Positions 16,689-22,609 of a DNA stretch of 35,292 nt are shown here, in pieces. Position 1 is the first letter of the stretch. Every line of letters begins with the position of its first letter. The notes below the pieces were generated by a model, which saw only the letters and a list, made by a program, of their open reading frames with translations, was not told the DNA's origin and did no database searches. Origin of the DNA: Enemella evansiae (GTDB lineage Bacteria; Actinomycetota; Actinomycetes; Propionibacteriales; Propionibacteriaceae); NCBI RefSeq assembly GCF_002250705.1, contig NZ_NMVP01000018.1, positions 1-35,292 of the forward strand, read 5' to 3'. Made by a program: the position numbers and the translations under genes.

Positions 16689-17059
16689 GCGGCCAGCGCG
16701 ACCGGGCCGCGGAACCGACCGGGCGTCCTGGCGTACGCCGAGCGCACGGGCAGGCAGCGGACCGAGGCGACCGAACGCTGGCTCAGTTCGCGGCCCACCT
16801 CGTGGGTGAGTTCCAGCAGGGAAAGGTCGAGCGCGCCGGCGACGGCGGCGAGCAGCTCGCTGGAGGCGTCCTTGCGGCCACGCTCCAGTTCGGAGAGGTA
16901 CTGGGTGGAGACACCTGCGCGGCCGGCGGTCTCGACCAGCCGTTCGCCGCGTTCGTGCCGGTGCCGACGCAGTACCCGGCCGGTCACCTCGCGGAGGAGT
17001 GGTTCGGGTTCGGTGGCTTCGACTCGCTGCGCGCGCTCAGCCGACGTGATCTCGCCCAT
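16685..17059 (-). CDS. ClgR-like XRE-family transcriptional regulator
   Basis: This 124-aa regulator has one Cro/CI helix-turn-helix: [18 protein letters not shown], then [40 protein letters not shown]. The combination '[14 protein letters not shown]' is characteristic of ClgR, the actinobacterial activator of clp protease genes, and it sits tail-to-tail with two clpP genes. Residues ~5-15 ([11 protein letters not shown]) are encoded by a family A repeat, so the native protein probably began near EPEPLLREV before the repeat extended it. The C-terminal 45 residues are basic and of unclear fold. TAGCAT lies exactly 6 nt before the ATG, pointing to a leaderless start at 17059. I did not find a convincing ClgR box near the clpP start. 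Confidence 0.82.
   Translation of the reverse strand: MGEITSAERAQRVEATEPEPLLREVTGRVLRRHRHERGERLVETAGRAGVSTQYLSELERGRKDASSELLAAVAGALDLSLLELTHEVGRELSQRSVASVRCLPVRSAYARTPGRFRGPVALAA
17013..17047 (-). repeat. family A repeat in the clgR-like 5' coding region
   Basis: Minus-strand ACGTCGGCTGAGCGCGCGCA followed by GCGAGTCGAAGCCAC is a family A copy. It reads through in a different frame from the PxpBC and MurJ copies ([10 protein letters not shown]) and adds about ten residues near the start of the regulator. Confidence 0.75.
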
Positions 17060-17065
17060 GGACCG

Positions 17066-17071
17066 ATGCTA
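17066..17071 (-). promoter_or_regulatory. -10 element, leaderless start of the clgR-like gene
   Basis: On the minus strand TAGCAT is followed by 6 nt (CGGTCC) and then the ATG at 17059. This is the ideal spacing for a transcript whose first base is the start codon, and it fixes the start choice. Confidence 0.6.
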
Positions 17072-17131
17072 GGGCGAGCCCGGGCAGGCGGACCGGTGCT
17101 TCTGCTCAGAGCAGAACACCCACCCACCGAC

Positions 17132-17137
17132 TAGCCT
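17132..17137 (+). promoter_or_regulatory. -10 element, leaderless start of the MFS gene
   Basis: TAGCCT is followed by exactly 6 nt (GACGGA) and GTG at 17144. There is no properly spaced ribosome-binding site. Together with the minus-strand element at 17066-17071 it forms a divergent promoter pair about 60 bp apart. Confidence 0.6.
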
Positions 17138-17143
17138 GACGGA

Positions 17144-18508
17144 GTGAATTTCCTGCGCGGCCTGCGACGCCTGTGGCGCCACCCGCTGTTCCGCAAGCTG
17201 GTCGCGGTGCGGATCGCGACCCAGGCCTCGGACGGCACGCTGCAGATCGGGATGGCGGCGTACGTGCTGTTCTCTCCGCAGGAACAACCCGACGCCGCCT
17301 CGATCGCGCTGGTGCTGGCGATCACGTTGCTGCCGTTCTCGATCGTCGGCCCGTTCGTCTCGCTCACCCTGGATCGCTGGCATCGACGGCAGGTGGCGGT
17401 GGTCACCGACGCGATCCGGGTCGGCATCGCGATCATGCTCGGGTTGCTGGTGCTCAACCCCGGGCTGCGCGAGCACTGGACGATGTGGCTGTTCTACGCC
17501 GGCGTACTGGTTGCGATGAGCCTGAACCGCTATCTGCTCGCCGGGTTGTCCGCGGCGCTGCCGCACACCGTGGACGAAGATGAGTATCTGCTGGCCAGCT
17601 CGGTGATGCCGACGATCGGCCCGGCGGGGGTGATGATCGGCGCCGGGGTCGCCTTCGGGATCCGCTTCGGCACCGGTTCGTTCCTGCAGAGCTATCAGGC
17701 CGATGCACTGGTCTTCGCGACCGCGGCCGCCGGCTTCGCGCTCACCGTGCTGCTCGCCCTGCGCATCCCGAAGGCCGCGCTCGGCCCGGATCTGACCACG
17801 ATGGAATCGCGCACCACCAGGACCTCGGAGGTGCTCAAGGGACTGGTGCACGCCGTCGGTCACCTGCGCGAGCGCAAACCGGCCGGGATCGGCCTGATCA
17901 CCATCGGCGTGCAGCGGATCCTCTACGGGATGACCCAGGTCGCGACGATCCTGATGTTCCGCAACTGGTTCCATCGGGTCGACCAGGTGGACGCCGCGAT
18001 GGCCGACATCGGCCTGTGGGCGGGCGCGACCGGTGCCGGGTTCATCGCCTCGGCCGCCGTGGTACCGCCGCTGGCCCGTCGGGTCGGCGTACGCCGCAGC
18101 ATCGTCGTGGTGCTGATCGCGGCCGGGGTGCTGCAGATCGTGCCCGGTTCGATCTTCTCGCTGTGGCCGCTGGTGATCGCCGGGTTCGGGCTCGGCGTCT
18201 GCTCGCAGTCGCTGAAGATCTGTGTGGACACGCTGGTGCAGGCGCATGTGGACGACGATTTCAAGGGCCGGGTGTTCACCCTCTACGACATGATCTTCAA
18301 CGCCTGCTTCGTGATCGCGGCCTGCCTGGCGGCGCTGCTGCTGCCCGCCGACGGGCACACGCTGATCGGCTTCGTGACCCTCGGCGTACTGCTCGCGCTG
18401 ACCGGGGTGCTGTTCTGGTTCGGCACCCGGCGGATCGGTTCGGCGACCTTCGATCGCGGTACCGAGTTCGAGCAGGCGACGGCGGACGGAACCCCGATCC
18501 GACCCTGA
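17144..18508 (+). CDS. MFS transporter
   Basis: This 454-aa integral membrane protein has about 12 hydrophobic segments. The loop LDRWHRRQVAVVTDAIRVGI, between segments 2 and 3, is a D-R-x-x-R/K-R major-facilitator signature of the type seen in drug and macrolide efflux carriers, and FKGRVFTLYDMIFNACFVIA in the C-terminal half is typical of MefA/MDR-like proteins. The cytosolic middle loop is rich in Arg/Lys (MESRTTRTSEVLKGLVHAVG). The substrate cannot be told from sequence. It is a single gene with its own promoter; the following small gene starts 51 bp after its stop. Confidence 0.85.
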   Translation: MNFLRGLRRLWRHPLFRKLVAVRIATQASDGTLQIGMAAYVLFSPQEQPDAASIALVLAITLLPFSIVGPFVSLTLDRWHRRQVAVVTDAIRVGIAIMLGLLVLNPGLREHWTMWLFYAGVLVAMSLNRYLLAGLSAALPHTVDEDEYLLASSVMPTIGPAGVMIGAGVAFGIRFGTGSFLQSYQADALVFATAAAGFALTVLLALRIPKAALGPDLTTMESRTTRTSEVLKGLVHAVGHLRERKPAGIGLITIGVQRILYGMTQVATILMFRNWFHRVDQVDAAMADIGLWAGATGAGFIASAAVVPPLARRVGVRRSIVVVLIAAGVLQIVPGSIFSLWPLVIAGFGLGVCSQSLKICVDTLVQAHVDDDFKGRVFTLYDMIFNACFVIAACLAALLLPADGHTLIGFVTLGVLLALTGVLFWFGTRRIGSATFDRGTEFEQATADGTPIRP

Positions 18509-18559
18509 GCGTCGGGGATGGGCGTACGCAATCCGCGTCCCTCCCGAAAGGTTCCGACG

Positions 18560-18862
18560 ATGTCCCTCCACCTGGTTTCCTCGCAGCCGACTCGGCCGGC
18601 CGGCCTCCTGATCACCGATGCCGATTCCGGGCTCACCTGCCATTTCGACGGTCGTCGCGGCGGCGTCCTGTTCTTCGAGGTGCGCGGATGTTGCCGGTAC
18701 GCCGAGGACGACTTCCTCGGTGCGGCGCTGCTGCAGCTGGCCGTGGCCGACGCCCCGATCCAGTGGCTGGTCCCGCACCAGGCCTGCGCGGCCCGGGTTG
18801 CCGCGGTGCTCGATGAGCACGGGATCGATCGGATCACCGTCAGCGGCCCGCTGGCCGCCTGA
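18560..18862 (+). CDS. hypothetical protein, 100 aa
   Basis: I do not recognise this family. The protein starts MSLHLVSSQPTRPAGLLITD and has alternating beta-like stretches (GGVLFFEVRGCCRYAEDDFL), then two helices (GAALLQLAVADAPIQWLVPH; AARVAAVLDEHGIDRITVS). It has no signal peptide or membrane segment. The ATG at 18560 is preferred because GAAAGG lies 8 nt upstream; an upstream in-frame ATG at 18518 lacks such a site. It ends 43 bp before the first toxin gene on the same strand. It has neither toxin nor immunity features and is probably an ordinary gene at the island's left border. Confidence 0.7.
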   Translation: MSLHLVSSQPTRPAGLLITDADSGLTCHFDGRRGGVLFFEVRGCCRYAEDDFLGAALLQLAVADAPIQWLVPHQACAARVAAVLDEHGIDRITVSGPLAA

Positions 18863-18905
18863 TCCCTTCAGCCGGGTTGACCCTCCGAGACGTTTCACTG
18901 GCTCC

Positions 18906-19591
18906 GTGGGCGCCGCCAAAGTACCGCTGAAGGGCTTCATCAAGAAGTACGTGGATGATCTGCTGCGGGTCACCGAAGATCGTGCAGCTCGGTACGCGGA
19001 CAATGTGGCCGCACGCAATGGGCCCCAGATCTCACGCTCGGCGGAGCTCCGATTCCGGCCCGGTGGCAGGTTGCGCGAACGGATGCAGCGAAATCCCGCG
19101 CTGCGCGACGAGTATCGTCGCCACCTCGCCATGCAGGAGCGCGGCCTGAACGCGATGAGCGTCGACGAGTTTCTCAGAACAGGCGGAACTTCGGGAACTT
19201 CGGGCGTGGCAGCGGTCGGACGCAGCGAGTCGCACGAGAGCGGCTGCTCGATGAGGCCACAGACGACATCTTGGCTGAGATGCGGAGCAGAGCACCGGGC
19301 CGCGTTTCACCCACAGACCTGGAACGCATGCGAGGCGAGGCGCGTGCGCTCGCGAACGATGAGCTGAAATCCCGCAATGTTGATGCCCTGCACAACCCGG
19401 ATATGGTCGCCGGTGGTGCGGACCAGATCCATGCCTTCGGTGACAGCGGGGTCAACGGCAGCCTCGGCTCCGGGTGGCAGAACAACATGGGTGAGATGGA
19501 CGTGTTGGAGCGCCAGCTTCGAGAAGATCTGGCCGCCGGTAGGTTCAGACCAGGTGACCGGATGAACGTGCGACTCACCCCTCAGCTTTGA
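18906..19591 (+). pseudogene. Ntox15/Tde-type DNase toxin, interrupted by a 1-bp frameshift
   Basis: The N-terminus (from GTG 18906: LKGFIKKYVDDLLRV, then HLAMQERGLNAMSVDEFLR) lies in one frame. The rest continues in the -1 frame from about 19178 (NRRNFGNFGRGSGRTQ ... DALHNPDMVAGG ... FGDSGVNGSLGSGWQNNMGE ... MNVRLTPQL). One missing A in AGAACAGG would restore 'DEFLR-NRRNF'. The C-terminal region matches Novel toxin 15, the DNase domain of Agrobacterium Tde effectors, with the HxxD motif as HNPD (19391-19402). Such toxins degrade DNA of competitors. The break is far upstream of the catalytic region, so this may be a true pseudogene or a sequencing error. The next gene is a matching GAD-like/DUF1851 immunity protein. 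The start is set by exact alignment with the GH-E toxin at 20982. Confidence 0.82.
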
Positions 19592-19617
19592 CTGGCCCGG
19601 CGGAGAACGAGGAGATC

Positions 19618-20244
19618 GTGGAACCCTTCCTGGAATTCTTGATCGACAAGCAGGGGCCGGTCCTCCGCGGGCCGGACGCGAGCCCAGCCAAGATCGAGGC
19701 CTGGCGCGGCAAGATGCCCGAACTGATCCTCACCTGGTGGCAGGAGGTCGGCTTCGCCGGGTTCGCGGAAGGTCTTATCTGGCTCACAGACCCCGACGAA
19801 TGGACCGATATCGCCGCAGATTTCATCCCCATCTGTCAGGTCCTTTCACCCGCACTCGAGCCGGTCGCCCACAACGGCCCCTACTACCCGTGGTTGCGCA
19901 CCGCCTTCGGCGAGATGTTCTGCTGGTCCCCCGTTCATGGAGCGGCCATCCGGATCGACCCCATCACCCGATTGATCAGCGGCCGGGACTACGCGCGCGA
20001 TGTAGCTGACGGACAACCCGACAACGGACTCGAGGCCATCATCGTGTCCGACCGGAGCCGTTTCGACACCATTGACGAGCACGAGAAGCCGCTCTTCCGG
20101 CGGTTGCTGAAATGGCTCGGCCCGGTCGCGTCCGACACCATGTACGCCCTCACCCCCGCCGCCGTCGTCGGCGGCCCGGTCATCGAGAGTAACTTCAGCA
20201 TCGAACCCGCCGAAGCCCACGTCGCGGTCCTCGCCAGCCTCTAG
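19618..20244 (+). CDS. GAD-like/DUF1851 immunity protein (Tdi-type)
   Basis: This ~208-aa protein has an N-terminal GAD-like domain (FLEFLIDKQGPVLRG, then MPELILTWWQEVGFAGFAEG, LIWLTDPDEW) and a C-terminal DUF1851 domain (HEKPLFRRLLKWLGPVASDT, then YALTPAAVVGG, IEPAEAHVAVLASL). This pair of domains is that of the Tdi immunity proteins that neutralise Tde DNases, and it follows an Ntox15 toxin gene here, so immunity to that DNase is the likely role. GTG 19618 has GAGGAG just upstream; TTG 19588, overlapping the toxin stop, would add ten residues. Its frame is intact although the toxin is broken, which would fit retained protection. Its stop shares CTAG with the ybjQ-family gene on the other strand. 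Confidence 0.84.
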   Translation: MEPFLEFLIDKQGPVLRGPDASPAKIEAWRGKMPELILTWWQEVGFAGFAEGLIWLTDPDEWTDIAADFIPICQVLSPALEPVAHNGPYYPWLRTAFGEMFCWSPVHGAAIRIDPITRLISGRDYARDVADGQPDNGLEAIIVSDRSRFDTIDEHEKPLFRRLLKWLGPVASDTMYALTPAAVVGGPVIESNFSIEPAEAHVAVLASL

Positions 20245-20882
20245 TTCAGATCGAGCCAGGAGTCGTCGCTGTTGCGGCGCTGCTGCTCCGGGGTCTGCGG
20301 ACGCTGCTGGTCGGCCCCCTGCTGCGGATGCTGGGCCTGCTGCTCAGCGGCGCGCCGGCGCTCGTTCTCCTGGTGCTCGCTGGGCGCGTACCCGGGCGGG
20401 GAAGCCTCGGGACGGCGTACGCCGGAGTCCGCGGGCTCGGCCTGCGGCCGGCTGCCCTCCCCGGGGTCGACCTGCTGCTCCATCTGCGGCCAGTTGCCGG
20501 GGCCCGGTTGCTCCGCCGCGGCCCGTGCGATGGACTGCGGGGTGGCGCCCGGCTCCCCCTCGGCCAGCGGTACCGCGATGACGGCGGTGCCATAGGCGCA
20601 GACCTCGGTGAAGCCCTGGGCGATCGACCCGGTGTCGAAGCGCATCGCCAGGACCGCGTTGCCGCCGCGCTTGACGCACTCGCCCCACATTCGGTTCATC
20701 ACCTCGTTGCGGCTGTCGTAGACGATCCGGGTGTACTCGGGCACCTCACCGCCGCCGAGGGAGCGGAAACTGGCGGTGATGTTCGACCCGAAGTTGGCGC
20801 TCCGCACGGTCATCCCCATCACCTCACCGAGTACCGCCTCGATCCGATAGCCGGGAATCCCGTTGCTGGTCACGATGATCAT
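20241..20882 (-). CDS. YbjQ/UPF0145-family protein with Gln/Pro-rich tail
   Basis: This 213-aa protein has an N-terminal YbjQ-like (heavy-metal-binding domain, UPF0145) part, residues 1-~110: MIIVTSNGIPGYRIEAVLGE, VRSANFGSNITASFRSLGGG, NEVMNRMWGECVKRGGNAVL, VCAYGTAVIAV. Members form pentameric rings; metal binding is not proven and no function is known. The C-terminal ~100 residues are low-complexity (Gln, Pro, Glu, Arg), unlike the usual ~105-aa family length, so this is a domain plus disordered tail. ATG 20882 follows CATACT by 6 nt on the minus strand, suggesting a leaderless start. It lies between two toxin modules on the opposite strand and is probably a resident gene. Confidence 0.82.
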   Translation of the reverse strand: MIIVTSNGIPGYRIEAVLGEVMGMTVRSANFGSNITASFRSLGGGEVPEYTRIVYDSRNEVMNRMWGECVKRGGNAVLAMRFDTGSIAQGFTEVCAYGTAVIAVPLAEGEPGATPQSIARAAAEQPGPGNWPQMEQQVDPGEGSRPQAEPADSGVRRPEASPPGYAPSEHQENERRRAAEQQAQHPQQGADQQRPQTPEQQRRNSDDSWLDLN

Positions 20883-20888
20883 GCGCAC

Positions 20889-20894
20889 AGTATG
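20889..20894 (-). promoter_or_regulatory. possible -10 element of the ybjQ-family gene
   Basis: On the minus strand CATACT is followed by 6 nt (GTGCGC) and the ATG at 20882, the same spacing as the leaderless starts elsewhere in the window. The first base is C, not T. Confidence 0.35.
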
Positions 20895-20981
20895 GCGGGC
20901 CGGCGGACCAGCCAACCGGCAACCGGCAACTTCCGGTCGCTCGCCCCTACCGGTGAACCCGGTGGCTGATGCATTGGCCCC

Positions 20982-21578
20982 ATGGCAAGTTCCGGCAAGG
21001 CTCTCAAGGGCTTCGTCAAACCTCTCGTCGACGATCTGCTGCGGGTGGCCCCGAAGGCGGGCGCCCGGAGTGCCGACGTGGCCGAGGGCGCCGCGCGACG
21101 CGCGCCGCGCACCAATCCACGGATCAACCGGCACCGGAGCGCCGACAGTTGGAATGGCCCACGAGACGCCAACGGCAATCCGCGCACCCATGTCGACGAC
21201 GACGGCGTGGTGCAGGTCGCACCCGGGGACACCCGCCCGTACCTCAGGCCGGGCAGCCGCCCGAGCATGCGGGACAGCACGGTCCGTCAGGTCTGGGACG
21301 ACGCCCAGGACTCCCAGGGCCGGGTATTCGATCCCAACACCGGCGAGCGGATCGATTGGACGCCGGGCACCTCCCGCCGCGATGTCTGGGATATGGGCCA
21401 CACCCCGGGCAATGAGTACCGGAACAGCTGGGACGACTACGTCAACGGACGACCGCCGTACGACGGAGCCAACGGAACCGACCCGGCCAAGGTGTTCCGC
21501 GATCACTACAATGATCCCGAGATCTACCAGCCCGAGTTGCCGAGCGCCAATAGGAGCCGCAGGTATGAAGCCGACTGA
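20982..21578 (+). CDS. GH-E family nuclease toxin
   Basis: This 198-aa predicted nuclease toxin has a C-terminal GH-E domain (HNH/Endo VII superfamily) at about residues 110-195: FDPNTGERIDWTPGTSRRD, WDMGHTPGNEYRNSW, VFRDHYNDPEIYQPELPSAN. The conserved G139-H140 and E145 give the family its name and are intact. The N-terminus (LKGFVKPLVDDLLRV, residues 8-22) is shared with the Ntox15 toxin at 18906 at exactly the same distance from the start; the middle is low-complexity. There is no signal peptide, WXG/LXG domain or PAAR domain, so the export route is unknown. The gene overlaps the next by 14 bp, which couples it to immunity genes. No ribosome-binding site is seen before the ATG. Confidence 0.86.
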   Translation: MASSGKALKGFVKPLVDDLLRVAPKAGARSADVAEGAARRAPRTNPRINRHRSADSWNGPRDANGNPRTHVDDDGVVQVAPGDTRPYLRPGSRPSMRDSTVRQVWDDAQDSQGRVFDPNTGERIDWTPGTSRRDVWDMGHTPGNEYRNSWDDYVNGRPPYDGANGTDPAKVFRDHYNDPEIYQPELPSANRSRRYEAD

Positions 21579-22098
21579 GCTGTTCCAGGCCGTGCGTGAC
21601 GGTCGCCTGAGCGAGGTCGAGGATGAGGTGCGCGAGCAACTGGATCTGACGCTGGAGGACGGTTCCACCCTGCTCGAGGCGGCCGCCCTGATCCTGGGGG
21701 ACCCGCAGCTTCGCTACCAGTCCGTGCAGCGCCTGATCGAGCTCGGCATCGACGTACCGGTCGCCAGCCGGGGCCGTTCCGGGGTGCTCAACGTCCTGAT
21801 CGGGGCGAAGAAGCAGGAACTAGACGGCCTGCTGACGACGACCCGGATCCTCCTGGACAAAGGAGCCGATGCCGGATTCGTCAGCCAACAGGACCGGACG
21901 CCGTCGATGGAACTGGTCAACTCGAAGTTCGATGAGTCCGAGCTGGCTCCCCTCTATCCCGACTGGTTCGCCCGCGACGACCTGAACCTCGGTCATCGCA
22001 ACAAGGCCGGGGTTGACGCGCAGACGCTCGCCGAGCGGCGCGAACGCCCGGAATTCCTCTCGGCGGCACAGGACTGGGTTGCCGCACACCCTGGTTAG
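21565..22098 (+). CDS. ankyrin-repeat-like protein, probable immunity protein
   Basis: This 177-aa soluble helical protein has repeat-like segments: FQAVRDGRLSEVEDEVREQL, DGSTLLEAAALILGDPQLRY, RLIELGIDVPVASRGRSGVL, TRILLDKGADAGFVSQQDRT. The pattern (helix, then a xxLLxxGAD-type turn) is that of ankyrin repeats, which are common as immunity proteins beside polymorphic nuclease toxins. The start at ATG 21565 lies inside the toxin 3' end and is preceded by AGGAG at 21552-21556. Position, coupling and fold suggest immunity to the GH-E nuclease. The assignment to this toxin rather than the next one is inference. Confidence 0.76.
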   Translation: MKPTELFQAVRDGRLSEVEDEVREQLDLTLEDGSTLLEAAALILGDPQLRYQSVQRLIELGIDVPVASRGRSGVLNVLIGAKKQELDGLLTTTRILLDKGADAGFVSQQDRTPSMELVNSKFDESELAPLYPDWFARDDLNLGHRNKAGVDAQTLAERRERPEFLSAAQDWVAAHPG

Positions 22099-22109
22099 GA
22101 GCATCGGCT

Positions 22110-22454
22110 ATGGCTACTGAGTTCATCAAGGGTGCGGGCGCGGCCATCGCGTCCAAGCTGGTGCTTTCGCAGCAGAGCCCCCTCAAGTGGGCCGTCCGGG
22201 AGAACCCGATCGAACCGCCGGACACCGGCTGGCGCTTCTTCGCGCTGGACGACACCGACGAGACGCTCAACGACCCCGCCAATATGCAGGTGGTCGACTA
22301 CAACGCGGTGTGCGAGATCGAGCCGGCGGTGATCGGGATCTACAACCTGCCGGTCGGGAGCGACCTCCAGATCATCCAGGAGGGGCCGGGTACTCCGATC
22401 CGGTTCCTGGACAACAACACCGACGAGTTCCTGGACCCGAGCACGTTCCGCTGA
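22110..22454 (+). CDS. DUF2185/Imm33-family immunity protein
   Basis: This 114-aa protein shows the order of the DUF2185 family (immunity protein Imm33): GAGAAIASKLVLSQQSPLKW, VRENPIEPPDTGWRFF, NDPANMQVVDYNAVCEIEPA, GIYNLPVGSDLQI. Length is normal for the family. It starts with ATG 22110, TAGGAG 8 nt upstream, and lies 11 bp after the ankyrin-like gene, so the GH-E toxin has two downstream partners. It may protect against the same nuclease, or be an orphan immunity gene left after a toxin was lost; the sequence does not say which. A strong inverted repeat follows the stop. Confidence 0.84.
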   Translation: MATEFIKGAGAAIASKLVLSQQSPLKWAVRENPIEPPDTGWRFFALDDTDETLNDPANMQVVDYNAVCEIEPAVIGIYNLPVGSDLQIIQEGPGTPIRFLDNNTDEFLDPSTFR

Positions 22455-22479
22455 GCAACTCTGCGAACATCTCGACTTC

Positions 22480-22536
22480 GCGGCCCAACTCTTACTCCGC
22501 GGCTTGCATGCGTCCGCGGAGTGGGAGTTGAGCCGC
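22480..22536 (+). terminator. long hairpin after the toxin-immunity genes
   Basis: Arms of 23 bp (22480-22502 and 22514-22536) pair with three mismatches, at least some of them G-U on one strand, around an 11-nt loop; CTCTGCG and CGCAGAG outside add a further base-paired stem. It lies 26 bp after the Imm33 stop and could end this transcript and also the convergent cca transcript. There is no T-tract. Confidence 0.65.
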
Positions 22537-22552
22537 AGAGTGGGAACGACCG

Positions 22553-22609
22553 GCTCATCTCGACACTCAATCCCGGCTTCGCTTCGCTGCGCCGGGATCG
22601 CTACTCGAT
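22553..22609 (-). repeat. family B repeat supplying the cca stop codon
   Basis: On the minus strand the element runs from ATCGAGTAGC to GTGTCGAGATGAGCC, with an inner stem ATCCCGGC/GCCGGGAT (22570-22577 and 22591-22598). Ends and the GCGCAGCGAAGCG core match the copy at 12868-12930. The TAG in ATCGAGTAG is the cca stop codon. Confidence 0.75.

Noticed and set aside
17069..19132. Long minus-strand open frame opposite the MFS gene
   Set aside because: Low-complexity Arg/Gly/Gln/Asp protein with no domain; it covers the MFS gene, whose membrane segments and signature are clear.
19165..19200. Programmed ribosomal frameshift in the Ntox15 toxin
   Set aside because: No X-XXY-YYZ slippery heptamer or clear downstream pseudoknot at the junction; a one-base deletion explains the data better.
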